From Stentor roeselii (lineage: Eukaryota > Ciliophora > Heterotrichea > Heterotrichida > Stentoridae), in NCBI GenBank assembly GCA_006503475.1, contig RSEH01000103.1, positions 62,001-126,000 of the forward strand: DNA of 64,000 nucleotides, given 5' to 3'. A program made the translations under genes and the position numbers. Positions 19,701 through 29,597 of the stretch are shown piece after piece; positions within the stretch are counted from its first letter, which is position 1, and each line of letters starts with the position of its first letter. The notes below the pieces were generated by a model that was not told where the DNA came from, ran no database searches, and saw nothing but the letters and a program-made list of their open reading frames with translations.

Positions 19701-22700
19701 GTTGATATTTTCTCCAATATTTTCAATCAAAACGACTTTTCCGTAGTTAATCGAGTTGATCAAGGTATTAGTTAAAGTCTCGCTGTTGAGTCTTGTGACA
19801 TCAAGTTTATCGCCTTCCATTTTCTTGATCCATCCGTTAGCCTGGACCTGGGGGTCGATCATGAGCGGCCATCTTGTGGACTGTTCAATGATAATTGCAT
19901 TGTCAATCGAAAAACTGTCATTAGGCAAGTGGTACATGGTCCATTCTCGTATTTTTACTGGATCGCCCATGACTTTTTGCAAAGTAAACTCGTTTGAAGA
20001 CGGGATTCCTTTTTCTTTCAACTGGGAAACCCACACGTCGAGGCAACTCGTTCGATAGGTGCTGGTGAAGACTCCAAGATAAGCGATTATTCCGGAACTG
20101 ATCATCAAGTCGCCTACTATGTTTTTGAACTTTTCTTTTAACACTTCTTCTTCTTCGGCCCAACGAACTTTCTCGTCTTTTAGACCGTCGATCAGCTTTT
20201 GGGCTCGGTCTAACTTGATTCGGCAGGTGTCTACTTCGTTTTGTAAGGACTTTTCTTTGTCGACTGCCGCTTGGTAATCTGCTTGTAGCTTCGCTACCAA
20301 GTCCATGATGTTCTTGAGATTTGCCATCTTTTCGGCAAGGAGTTCTTCAGCATTTTTTAATTTCGCCTCAGCCTCCGCAAGTGCAGCCTGTCTAGGTTTG
20401 ATTTCTTTCATGACCTTATCATACCTAAAAATAGCCCTGACCCACATACTAAGTCCATAAGCCGCAAGAGAAGATCTTTTAATAATATCCGGTTTGAAGT
20501 CATTATGATTAATAATTTTTTCAATGCTCAAAATAATATTAGGGTCAACATTATCCTTATCAAAATCCAGAAGTTCATCAAGCAATTTCGGCCGATTCAA
20601 GATGCTTTTTTTAGCAGTTTCCCAATAATCCGCTTCTTTCCCAAATCCAGACTTCTTGGGTACCATGACAGGATCAACAGCCATGAGTTTCCCGACAGCT
20701 TCCATAGTAAAAACGACTCCAGCAGGAGGAGCTTTCATTGACTTGACCTCATCAATTTGGGATTTATTCAATTCTTTCAAGGCTTTCTGCGCAGCTTGAT
20801 AAGCAGGCATAGCTTCCTCAAGTCTTTCTTCACATTCCTTCTTAATAGCAGCAGCAGCTTCTCGTTCTTCTTTACAAGCTGCTTCATCTTTTTCACATTG
20901 AATCTGAATAATCTGTGCTTCTTTCTGTTGAACAGTAAGATCTTTCATCATTTCTTTAGTTTCTCCCTGAGCCTTGACAAGTTTAGGCTGAAGTTCTTCG
21001 AGTTCCTTTTGCATGACAGCGACTTTCGAAGCAGTATCAAGAAGTTTTTCAAGTCCTCCAGCGTATCTTTGACGAAGTTTGAGGACATCGACTCTTTTGG
21101 TATTGAGAAGATTTTTAAAGGTGTAGATAAGTTCGAGGTAGCTTGTAGGAGTGATGTAGTAGTACCTTCGCATCTCCTGCTGGTACTTCAAAGTCATTTG
21201 GCTTACTCTTTCTTGCATGTCAACGCAGATGTCCACCAGGCCTGACTTGATTGACTGCTCCACGTCTAAGTCCTCTAAGAACTGAGTTGAAACTGACCTT
21301 AAAGCCTCCTCGGGCCATGGAAGGAACCAGTCAATTGTGCAGCAATTGACAAGAGATGGAAACATTCTCAGTCTTCTTCGGAAACTCTCTCCTATCGGCG
21401 ACATGCAAAGGACTAGATGGAGGTTTGACCTTGCTTTTTCTTTGAAATATGCGAAAATCGCTTCACCTGAACCTCCTTTTTTATTCGCTTCGGCCTCAGC
21501 TTGAAGAGTGTCTGTAATGTTTCCGAAGTCTTCAGCTTCGAATAGATTCGGAACTTCTCCGTTGTTCAGCAGGTTGTTGATGTCTTCTAAGAAACCTTCG
21601 TTGGAAACTTGAGTGTCGCTGAATAAAAAGACTGTTGGCTGGTTTTGAAGACCTGTGTTGAAAAATAATTGCTTTATTCGATCTCGCCAGTCTGACATTG
21701 AGAAGTTCTTTGAGATCTCGACTTCGAATATTGTGTATTCTGCAATTGATGTTGCTAACATGCTTAGACTTTTTCGACCGCTTCCGCCTACTCCGAGGAG
21801 AAGAGCGTTTCCTGAAGGGATTTGAAGAACTCGCACTATTTTTACTATGTGCTCGATTGCCGCCATGAAGAGAACGAGGTTCATCTTTGTTGGAGAGATT
21901 TGGTTGTAGTAGTCAAGAAATTCCATCATTTTTTCTTTTAGTAACTTTTGGTCGCTTAGCTCGCAGTAGATGTCTGGAACTTTTGGTTTACCTTCTTCGC
22001 GGGTTATCATCGGGATGAAACTTCCGAATAGGAGAGGAGTGACTGTGACCAGGTCATCCCAATCCCTTCTAAAGTAAGTTTGAATAACATCCCTAAGTAA
22101 ATTCTGAAAAAAATCTCTATCACTCATATTAATGAGTCTATCTTGAAAGACCCTAAGACATTCATGTCCCCAGAGTTTAATCATAGCAACATCATCCTTA
22201 ATAGCCAGAGGTACAGTTCTCGTAAGACCCTGAAAGACTTTAGCAACATCTCTAAGATTATAAATATAATGCATTTTCGCAGGAGTAGGTAGCAGTTCCT
22301 TACAAATCCTATTAAAAATCTGAATAGTAGCCTGCACCAGATTATCCTTTAATCCCTGAACACTTTTCGCAAAAGGTTCAGACTGTTTTCCAAAGAACCA
22401 ATCCAATACAGTAGAAAAAATGCTTGTCAAAGAATCCTCTCCAAAAGGTTCAACATAAACCTTATTAAAATGCCTTAAATATCTCTGCGTAATATGATTC
22501 CTACCTCCACCAGGGGGTCCCATGCAAGCAACAAACTGTATTCTAATAAACTTCTTAAATTCCTTTGTTTCCAAATCATACCAGCCTTCATGGTCCATCC
22601 ACTGTCGAAGTAGTTCAATCGGCGGCTGTGCTCCGAACTCTTCCTTCATGGGCATATTGACATCATCAACAAATATAATCATTTTCTTATTGTTCTTAGG

Positions 22701-25700
22701 AATATAAGTAAACCTTGTCTTTTTGTCCATTTCATTTTCCATGATGAGTTGAATCTTATTTGCCGAGGTCTGAGCTGAGAAGGCCATGAACAAATTGCTC
22801 CAGTTTTCATTGCTGAACTGAGATTTCAGCTTGTCAAGCACACAGACTGTCTTCCCTGTGCCAGTCGGTCCACAGAACAGGAGATGTTTGCCGGCAGCAG
22901 CGAGGAAGTTCATAATATAACTGACTCTGATGTTATCCTTCGTCGGGACGATGATCTCATGAAAGTACCCGTTTTTATCAGGCACATATGCAGCTGGAAG
23001 TGTCTGAAGCCAGTTACTCCAGGAATAAGCATCTTTTTTCTTGTTGTAAACTATATCAAAAAATTCACCAGGAAGACGAAAATCGTATCTTTTTGGCTCC
23101 CAGGAGTCAGGAGTGTCAAGTAGCTTGAAAATAAATTTAACGTCATCACCTTCTAGAAGTTTCTTGAAAAACTCGACAAACTTCGAACGGGTTGTCTCGT
23201 CAGTCACGCCTCCAAAGCCCCAGATGATGCTGAAAAGCATGATGTTTAGAAGTTGCTCTTCAATGTCCTTCGGTAAATTAATTTCTTTTGGTTCACTTTT
23301 AACTGGAGACTCTTCTTCGTCTTGAATGAGATGTCGATATTCTTCTAAAAAGCAGTCAATATAGTTTAAAGTCGTTGCAACCATTTCAAGTTCTGTGACT
23401 GGTGCAGGAAGTTTGCACTTTTTCCTGATGTACTCCGCGATTGGGTATATTGACCAGGTTAAAAAGGACTTGATGAACTCACCTTGCGATGATTTCAGAA
23501 AATAAGGAAGGGAGTCAATGTAAGAGTCAATTAAAACATGCCAGCCCAGTCGATGAGGCTCTAGAAAAACCATTCCACAGCGAGAGACTGTTGCGGGTGA
23601 TGCAACTTTCAAGTCTTCCACTTCGAACATCATTGTCATTCCATCAACTAGTTTAATTGTTTCTCCTGAAGGCATGCAAAGCATTTTGTTATCATCAAGC
23701 ACCGTATTCATGTTTTCGATCCACTTGGAATCGACAGGACCATCGAAAACGACCCACTTGCGTTCAGGGTTTTTATCAGCTGTGAACTCTCGAAAAGCTA
23801 GAGTCACAACTCCGTCAAACCATTGATGAGATTCTGCCATGAACCTTCCGTAAAGCTGAAATAAACTTATCGACTTCGGGTTTAAAGTGATTTTTAAAGT
23901 TTTCGTGAAATCTGGGTTGTCCTTGACACTGCTTAAGGCCTTTTGCAGGGTGTTAATGACTTGGGTTTTTCCGGAATAGGTCTGACCGACGAGCATGAGT
24001 CCATGTCTGACACAAATAGTTTCATAGAGCTGGATACATTTACTTTTAAACTCCTCTGTTGGCTGTAGTTTGAGTTCTTCACAAGCGTTTTCAATACTTA
24101 CTAAAAGTATCCCATAGTCAATTTCCGGAAGATTAACTCCAGGAAACAAATCAGAAGTAATTCCCTTAAACAAAGGAATATCATTCGATGTGAACTTCGG
24201 AAGATTCACATCATTCAACGCCCTTAAAGCTAAAATCTCTTCATCCTCATCAGGGTACTTCATTTTCAAGTTCCCACAAGCAGTTAAAATAGCTTTAACA
24301 GCTCTCATTCCAAAGTCATAATGATCCTGAGTCGAAAGCTGTTCAGAGCTAAGTTTCAAACTAGCAACGACCTTCGTTGCAATTCCTCTGGCCTTTTCAA
24401 ATCCATAAGAAAACAGTGAAATTTCACTGATCAAAGCGTAGTCAGGAACCATCATAGCACAGCTTCTAAAAAGTGCTTTTAAGTTATCAGGAAGTTCAGA
24501 ACGACCAGCATATCCAGGGTTCATTGTGATGTTAATCGCGCAGGACTGGACAAGAGAAAGTTGAGTGCCTTCAAAGTTGAATGTTTTTCTATTTTCTCGA
24601 ATTGCCTGCTGGATTTGGAAGACTTGAGTCGCGATGACTGACAAGACGGCAGGCTCGATACGGTTGAACTCGTCGAAACAGCACCAGGAGCCACTTGAAG
24701 CTAGACCTTTGAAGAACTTCGCCATTGCGGTGTAGTCAAGAGTGTCGGAACAGTTAAAAACAACGCATTTTACTGCCACTGCCTTCGCCAGGTCCTTTAC
24801 TGACTCGGTCTTTCCTGTACCTGCTGGACCTTCTGGAGCGCCTCCGTAGTATAGGTTGTAGGCACCGATTAAGGTACGGTAACATCTGTCTGTTAGAGGA
24901 GTGATTACTAGTCTTGGAGTGTTTCCTAGGTACTCGAAACCGAATTTTATTGATGAGTTCACCATTCGAACGGAGATGTCGTTCGCACCTTCCCAGTAGT
25001 AACGGAGTTGGGCTATCCAGTCAAATTGGGTCACGTTTCCTATTCGCTTGGTTTTTAGGTCTGTTACTATGTCTTTCGCATGAATATCAATCGTAATCAA
25101 AGCCGACAAAGTTTTCCTAGTAAGCGAGTCTAACTTCTGCCTAACCATAATAACAACTCCCAAGTTCTGTTTATCCAAAAGTTCTTCATACTCCCTTAAA
25201 GTTCCATTTTTAATAGCCTGGTCAACCCCAGTAGTCCACATGATTTGACTAATAGTAAGAATAACCATAGACGGCCATTTCTTAACCCAGTCAGTGCGAG
25301 TAATAGTCTGATACTGATTAAAGCTTTTTTTCATGATATCCTGAATTGTTTTATACATGAACTTTTCAATATCGCCCATCCAATACTCAACATTTCCTTT
25401 CTTGTCCCCTTCATTGACATCAATTTTGCTACAAAGTTCGATTTTTTCCTTTTCCGGAGAAATCATATGAGTGACTTCAAGTTTATCAGTGAACTCAACA
25501 CGATCAATGGCTTCAAAGCACTTATTCAAATGAGGCTGGACTTTGAGAGGGTCTTTCGTCTGTGAAAGGATATCAAGCAAGTCCTCATCAGACAAGAAAA
25601 AGAATCTGGGAAAGGCAAGTCTTTTAGTTTCCAAATATTGATGCATGCTTTTTTGAATCTCATCTAAAGTCTTGTTCGCATCTTTAAACAACAGCAGAGT

Positions 25701-28700
25701 CGTTCCATCAGGTGAGATACTCTCCAACAACGACGGGTCCTTATTAGTAGCTTCCATCGTGTTTTTCCAGTTATTGTCCACCTGTTTAAACTGCCTGTTT
25801 TCCATAGGCATGCGCTTTTGAATATCGTCTGAAGCGAAGATAGGCTCCAGGTTCATCCAGACCACCTGGCACTTCATCCATTGTTCTAAAGTTTCTTGAA
25901 TGTTTGAAATTCGTTGTTCCCACTCTTTGCACTGCTTTTCAATAGGCTTTGCATAAGGCGAGGTCTTCATGGCCTGGACATTATTGATCTGTTCATCAAG
26001 AATCACTTGAATTTCTTCAACAGTTTTAATAAGATACGAGTCTTTATGAGGAAGAATTTCAAGTTTCTGGGCTTCGGCTTCTTTTTTCATTTCTTCTAGT
26101 TTTTTCTTTAGTTTGAATTCCCTTTGCGCCTTGTACGAGATTTCTTCGATATCTGTAATGAATTTTTTCATTCCTTTGTCAATCATCGTAGAAACTGTTT
26201 CCATTTTCGGCTGAAATCCTTCAGCATACTCAGCAATAACCTCTAATCTTTTCCAGTGGTCTTCATTCCAAGCTTCATTCGCGATGGACTTGATAAGAGG
26301 AATATTTTCTTGAAAGCCTAGAAGATGTTCTTTAAGATGACTGATGACATTAATAGCTTCAGGTGATTTTTCCATGAGTTTTTTATTCAGCATGGCGCAT
26401 TCTCGTAGCCATTTATCGACATTAGAAGCGATTTCATTAGCATTAAGTTCATAAATCTTTTTTTCATTAAGCCAAACCTGCAGGCCGTACTTGAAATCAT
26501 TAGCATTTGACCAGAGTTTATTGAAAGGGTCGAATTCGTCGATCATGTTCTGAAGTTCAGTCTTGTCCGACAGCTGAAGTTCAAATAAAGTCTCTCTTTG
26601 ATTAAAAGAAACCATTTGGTCCATGGCTGTTTTCAGGTCAGCTTCTAGTCTTTTTATATTTTCGAAGTTTTTCGTGGTATCTTCGTAGTCAGCGTACTGC
26701 TGAACGCTTTCCAGGTCTCTATGAAGCTGAGTGATTTCCTTGTACCACTTGTCTTTCTCTCTTTCCAGCTTTTCTCTGAATTTTTCTTCTTCGCCTTCAA
26801 GTCTTCCGATGCCTTCCTTGGCGCTGATGTCGATGGCTGTTGGAAGACTTTTACACATCCACATCTGGATACTGACTTCTTCGTCTAGTTGGTGAAGGTA
26901 GTCTTCAAGTATCAAAGAATGCATTATCACGTTGCCTTCTTGATCTTGAAGTTCAGCTTTTCGGTTTTTTATGTTTCGACCGAATTGTTTCAGTTCAAAA
27001 AGTTCTCCTTCATTTGTAGGAAGGGTCATGATTTTCTTCTCAATGAAACTGTAGGAGTTATGGATGTCAGTGATTTCATCAGCACAGAACTTTGCGATTG
27101 ACTCTAAATAAATATTCATCGCTTTTTCTATCTTTTTATTTAAAGATGTTTTAAATTTCTCACATTGAACTTGGAATAACTCGAAATTAACTTCAAGTGT
27201 AGAGAACTGTACTGCTTTTTCCTTCGCTTTTTTCAGTTTAGACAGTTCTTCACGAAGTACTGACGTTGAAGGTTTCGTTGCCATGAGTTTCGTGATATGG
27301 TCTTTCGGGTTTAACTTTCCGATCCACTCGAATTCTTTGTACTGAGTGAGAAGTGAAGTAGGTCCATGAGTGTATCTTTCAAAGAGTGAATTGATTTCTT
27401 CCTTCGCGGTTTGAACCCAAGGATTTTCATCGTCAAGGCGATAGACAGGGTCTTTCGGCATGTTCATGAAAGGGACCAGGTCTGACTCGAGGCTGATGAT
27501 TTTATTGGTGGCTTCAACAATCCAATCAATGCATTCAAGTAAAAATTTCTGAGTCTGAGGAAGACTTGGTCGGAAGTCGATGGACCCGACTTCGACCTCT
27601 TCAGCCTCCTGGTCTTTTTTATGTCTTGAGGCTTCTTCAAGGTTCAGTTGAAGGATGATTAAAGGTTTATGCTTCCAAAGGTACCCGCCGTCTTCTCGGA
27701 CAAACATTTGCAAGAACTCCACCCAGTCCCTGATGCTTTGATAAGAAAAGTTACGCATGTGGGTGTTCATTATTAGATCCATTCTTCTTAGTACCTTATG
27801 TAAAGAACTGATTTTATACTCTTCAGTGTCTACAGCGAAAAAATTGAACTTTTCAGCCATTTTGTCCTGAGTTTCAGAAATCATGAACTCTCGCCAATGG
27901 ATTAAAATATGCTGGCGAATCGCCTGATGATGATTTCTTTGAGTCTCGTAAAGTTGCTTCAGGTTCATCGGAAGTGTCAAGTTGCTGGTCTCTAAAAAGC
28001 GATGCTCTTGGAAACTAAAACATTTCGCTGCCATGATTTTGTTAACTTGAACGATTTCATTGATTTGGTACCAATGCTGGTCCTCCAAGGTCTTCTTCGT
28101 CTCTAGATAAGGATGCTTGGGGATCCTGACAGTTCCATATTCAGGAGCAACGATTTTTTCTCTTTTAATCCTGATTTTTTTTAATATAAACTCCGGGTCG
28201 TTTTTCGGGTCCTGCATTTTGATAAGAATGACACATTTTTTCATGGCTCTCACATATTCTTCATCAACAATCACAAGTAAATGTTTTAAAGTTTCTTTAA
28301 ACTTTTCAGGATTTTTCACATTAACAGTCGCTTTCTGCATGATTTTCGCTTTAATCGATTTTTGCAACTGAGAGACAGTTTCCGCAGGAACATTATCAAC
28401 AAGGTCAATAAACCTCGACTCAGTTTCAAAGTTCGCTTGAAGTTCGCGGGCTTGACTGACTCTTAATTCAAAGTTTTTCGGGTCTTCATCAACGAACATA
28501 ATAGCAAGTCTCTGTACTTTCTTTTCAATTCCATTGCTAGAAATCCGTACAAGGAACTTTTTCTCAAACTTATCAAAAGCAATCAAATCAACAGTTTCCC
28601 AGGCATAGTTCCCCGAGTCATAAACCGGTGACTTTGCATGAGGTCCTTCTTTTCCAGAGTAAAATTTAAGCCATTCTTCAGGTTGTTTTTCTTCAATCCA

Positions 28701-29210
28701 ACAGTCAAACTTGGAGATGTCTCTTGTGCACTTCAAGTTGGGGAATTCAAAACTTGCGTATTCCTTGTGCAGGATGTCTCGGGTTCGCTCGATGTTGTAC
28801 CCTGGAGGCTCTTCAGGCACTGGATCGTTTTTTTCTTTCTGGTCTAGACGGTAACTTGCTTCGTTTTCTCGCGTCGGGATGATTTTTTCGTGTTTTCGGA
28901 CTGCCATTGAGTGCCGCGCTGGAAGACCTTTTGCGCTGTCTAGAGTCATCTTTGATTTTATCTCGGAGATCCATGGGTTTGACACGTTTACTGTCAGTTC
29001 TGGCTCGGTTTCTATTACTGGAAGAGCTTCTATTGACTCTGTGTGGTCTTTCAAGGTCGTGTCGCCTATTTTTGTCTTTGAGAGACTCTTGAAATTTGGA
29101 ATGTTCAGCTGAACTAAAGGACCGTATGGCCGTTTTTTGCTGCCGTCTCGGACTTTGTAGTCCCGGCTTTTCGCCCTAACCGATTTCATTATAAAGATGC
29201 AGCCATTCAT
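16749..29210 (-). CDS. axonemal inner-arm dynein heavy chain (single-headed type)
   Basis: This is one uninterrupted frame of 4153 residues, normal length for a monomeric inner-arm heavy chain. It has an N-terminal tail and linker, then six AAA units. Walker A sequences are AAA1 GPAGTGKTE (about residue 1460), AAA2 GQTYSGKT (about 1743), AAA3 GPTGTGKT (about 2115) and AAA4 GVGGSGRKS (about 2476). The stalk coiled coil and microtubule-binding region follow (VDPVMVPKKSGFGKEADYW, about 2848), and the C-terminus ends with CPVYKTSRRAGTLSTTGHST and GAALLTQLDY. The ending and AAA4 are most like the DNAH3/7/12 group. The motor slides outer doublets in cilia. The start ATG has an in-frame TAA six bases upstream. 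No intron is needed in 12.46 kb. Confidence 0.97.
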   Translation of the reverse strand: MNGCIFIMKSVRAKSRDYKVRDGSKKRPYGPLVQLNIPNFKSLSKTKIGDTTLKDHTESIEALPVIETEPELTVNVSNPWISEIKSKMTLDSAKGLPARHSMAVRKHEKIIPTRENEASYRLDQKEKNDPVPEEPPGYNIERTRDILHKEYASFEFPNLKCTRDISKFDCWIEEKQPEEWLKFYSGKEGPHAKSPVYDSGNYAWETVDLIAFDKFEKKFLVRISSNGIEKKVQRLAIMFVDEDPKNFELRVSQARELQANFETESRFIDLVDNVPAETVSQLQKSIKAKIMQKATVNVKNPEKFKETLKHLLVIVDEEYVRAMKKCVILIKMQDPKNDPEFILKKIRIKREKIVAPEYGTVRIPKHPYLETKKTLEDQHWYQINEIVQVNKIMAAKCFSFQEHRFLETSNLTLPMNLKQLYETQRNHHQAIRQHILIHWREFMISETQDKMAEKFNFFAVDTEEYKISSLHKVLRRMDLIMNTHMRNFSYQSIRDWVEFLQMFVREDGGYLWKHKPLIILQLNLEEASRHKKDQEAEEVEVGSIDFRPSLPQTQKFLLECIDWIVEATNKIISLESDLVPFMNMPKDPVYRLDDENPWVQTAKEEINSLFERYTHGPTSLLTQYKEFEWIGKLNPKDHITKLMATKPSTSVLREELSKLKKAKEKAVQFSTLEVNFELFQVQCEKFKTSLNKKIEKAMNIYLESIAKFCADEITDIHNSYSFIEKKIMTLPTNEGELFELKQFGRNIKNRKAELQDQEGNVIMHSLILEDYLHQLDEEVSIQMWMCKSLPTAIDISAKEGIGRLEGEEEKFREKLEREKDKWYKEITQLHRDLESVQQYADYEDTTKNFENIKRLEADLKTAMDQMVSFNQRETLFELQLSDKTELQNMIDEFDPFNKLWSNANDFKYGLQVWLNEKKIYELNANEIASNVDKWLRECAMLNKKLMEKSPEAINVISHLKEHLLGFQENIPLIKSIANEAWNEDHWKRLEVIAEYAEGFQPKMETVSTMIDKGMKKFITDIEEISYKAQREFKLKKKLEEMKKEAEAQKLEILPHKDSYLIKTVEEIQVILDEQINNVQAMKTSPYAKPIEKQCKEWEQRISNIQETLEQWMKCQVVWMNLEPIFASDDIQKRMPMENRQFKQVDNNWKNTMEATNKDPSLLESISPDGTTLLLFKDANKTLDEIQKSMHQYLETKRLAFPRFFFLSDEDLLDILSQTKDPLKVQPHLNKCFEAIDRVEFTDKLEVTHMISPEKEKIELCSKIDVNEGDKKGNVEYWMGDIEKFMYKTIQDIMKKSFNQYQTITRTDWVKKWPSMVILTISQIMWTTGVDQAIKNGTLREYEELLDKQNLGVVIMVRQKLDSLTRKTLSALITIDIHAKDIVTDLKTKRIGNVTQFDWIAQLRYYWEGANDISVRMVNSSIKFGFEYLGNTPRLVITPLTDRCYRTLIGAYNLYYGGAPEGPAGTGKTESVKDLAKAVAVKCVVFNCSDTLDYTAMAKFFKGLASSGSWCCFDEFNRIEPAVLSVIATQVFQIQQAIRENRKTFNFEGTQLSLVQSCAINITMNPGYAGRSELPDNLKALFRSCAMMVPDYALISEISLFSYGFEKARGIATKVVASLKLSSEQLSTQDHYDFGMRAVKAILTACGNLKMKYPDEDEEILALRALNDVNLPKFTSNDIPLFKGITSDLFPGVNLPEIDYGILLVSIENACEELKLQPTEEFKSKCIQLYETICVRHGLMLVGQTYSGKTQVINTLQKALSSVKDNPDFTKTLKITLNPKSISLFQLYGRFMAESHQWFDGVVTLAFREFTADKNPERKWVVFDGPVDSKWIENMNTVLDDNKMLCMPSGETIKLVDGMTMMFEVEDLKVASPATVSRCGMVFLEPHRLGWHVLIDSYIDSLPYFLKSSQGEFIKSFLTWSIYPIAEYIRKKCKLPAPVTELEMVATTLNYIDCFLEEYRHLIQDEEESPVKSEPKEINLPKDIEEQLLNIMLFSIIWGFGGVTDETTRSKFVEFFKKLLEGDDVKFIFKLLDTPDSWEPKRYDFRLPGEFFDIVYNKKKDAYSWSNWLQTLPAAYVPDKNGYFHEIIVPTKDNIRVSYIMNFLAAAGKHLLFCGPTGTGKTVCVLDKLKSQFSNENWSNLFMAFSAQTSANKIQLIMENEMDKKTRFTYIPKNNKKMIIFVDDVNMPMKEEFGAQPPIELLRQWMDHEGWYDLETKEFKKFIRIQFVACMGPPGGGRNHITQRYLRHFNKVYVEPFGEDSLTSIFSTVLDWFFGKQSEPFAKSVQGLKDNLVQATIQIFNRICKELLPTPAKMHYIYNLRDVAKVFQGLTRTVPLAIKDDVAMIKLWGHECLRVFQDRLINMSDRDFFQNLLRDVIQTYFRRDWDDLVTVTPLLFGSFIPMITREEGKPKVPDIYCELSDQKLLKEKMMEFLDYYNQISPTKMNLVLFMAAIEHIVKIVRVLQIPSGNALLLGVGGSGRKSLSMLATSIAEYTIFEVEISKNFSMSDWRDRIKQLFFNTGLQNQPTVFLFSDTQVSNEGFLEDINNLLNNGEVPNLFEAEDFGNITDTLQAEAEANKKGGSGEAIFAYFKEKARSNLHLVLCMSPIGESFRRRLRMFPSLVNCCTIDWFLPWPEEALRSVSTQFLEDLDVEQSIKSGLVDICVDMQERVSQMTLKYQQEMRRYYYITPTSYLELIYTFKNLLNTKRVDVLKLRQRYAGGLEKLLDTASKVAVMQKELEELQPKLVKAQGETKEMMKDLTVQQKEAQIIQIQCEKDEAACKEEREAAAAIKKECEERLEEAMPAYQAAQKALKELNKSQIDEVKSMKAPPAGVVFTMEAVGKLMAVDPVMVPKKSGFGKEADYWETAKKSILNRPKLLDELLDFDKDNVDPNIILSIEKIINHNDFKPDIIKRSSLAAYGLSMWVRAIFRYDKVMKEIKPRQAALAEAEAKLKNAEELLAEKMANLKNIMDLVAKLQADYQAAVDKEKSLQNEVDTCRIKLDRAQKLIDGLKDEKVRWAEEEEVLKEKFKNIVGDLMISSGIIAYLGVFTSTYRTSCLDVWVSQLKEKGIPSSNEFTLQKVMGDPVKIREWTMYHLPNDSFSIDNAIIIEQSTRWPLMIDPQVQANGWIKKMEGDKLDVTRLNSETLTNTLINSINYGKVVLIENIGENINPELDNVLSTKKGSEGVVKIGDKAAEMSRDFKLYMTTKLPRPHYSPEICVKVVMLNFMTTEEGLLDQMLSLTVNSEAPHIEASRQKCIQDSARFKRELKKLEDTILSLVSSAEGDILEDEKLIDTLSQSKETSKEISSQLDKQEILQKNINETRKNYRPVANRVSQLFFCCADLCIIESMYQYSLDWYERIYHQAISEAEKASSVVERVKNLINVFTLLLYQSVCRSLYEKDKLLFALTLALKIMTGEGRINSSELRFLMAGGTKTAISQPNPTVKGDRPWLENKDWASLLELSEFDAFAALPKNFTQHVNEWKAIWESARPEDMPWPGGIDQKLSHFQKIIVLRVLRPDKVIPAIEHMIKLELSEEFISPPPFNLEISFKDSGSTIPIIFILSPGVDPITEINKLAKSLNIKNKTSLSLGDKQGPMAEAALDRAIGEGGWVILQNCHLAGSWITTLERRVDEIVPETTHEDFRLWLTSMPSETFPVSILQSGIKITNEPPKGLKKNLIRSYYSYEPAIFEDCSKLKEFKRLVYGLSFFHALIQERRKFGALGWNIPYEFSMSDLSISFFQLRMFLNEYEVIPWDALKYMVAEANYGGRVTDVWDRRAINTILADFYTPEILRDTYRINDCQSYEIPGDGGVQNYITYIEERLPHYDMTEVFGLHDNASITSAINESFQLLSTCLTLLPRTSGGSDKTPEQQMTEIAVSIFKRMPQLFDIEECTKSYPMMYEESMNTVLIQELIRFNRLLQVVRSSTVQLKEAVAGLVTMSADLEKVGNSLFDNRVPDLWKNVSYPSLKPLAQWIDDFIARLSFMQDWINNGAPQVFWISGFFFTQSFLTGTMQNFSRKYKIPIDTLTYDFEVLPESESKDVIMSPPTDGCYVHGLFLDGARWDDNLKCLNEQLPKVLYSSIPVIWLKPCKIAEKPKKHSYECPVYKTSRRAGTLSTTGHSTNFVLTIMLNMQKQHSDSHWIKRGAALLTQLDY

Positions 29211-29597
29211 ATTTTAGCTTTCTGGGGTGATGGAGGTGAAGGGATTTTCTTCGTGGTTTTAGCGATTTCTTGGAATTTATTTGGATTTTTAGTTGAGTTT
29301 GGATTGTTGATAAATTTTTTAGGGTTTTTGAAGTTTGGAGGAGTTTAGATTTAGATATGATTTTGAGATGGTGGAGGTTTTTGAGGGGTTTAGGGAGGGA
29401 TTATATTTTGGTGGAGATTATTTGTTTAGGAGAGGTTATTGGAGAACAATAGAATCCAACAGCCTAACCCCTAAACCAATATCAATCTCTCCAAAACTTC
29501 AAAACCAAACAATCTCAAATCCAAAATATTCCAGCTCACCTCCTAAATCCCAACAAAAATCCATTAAAATAACTACCTCAATTCAAATACTAAATAG
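29211..29597. promoter_or_regulatory. divergent spacer with a sharp strand-composition switch
   Basis: 387 bp between the start codons of the dynein heavy chain (minus) and the USP gene (plus). From 29211 to about 29440 the plus strand is G/T-rich with hardly any C; from about 29445 to 29597 it is C/A-rich with hardly any G. Each half is therefore C/A-rich and G-poor on the sense strand of the gene it precedes, with the switch near the middle. The plus-strand ORF at 29335-29613 across this region looks accidental. Confidence 0.6.
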
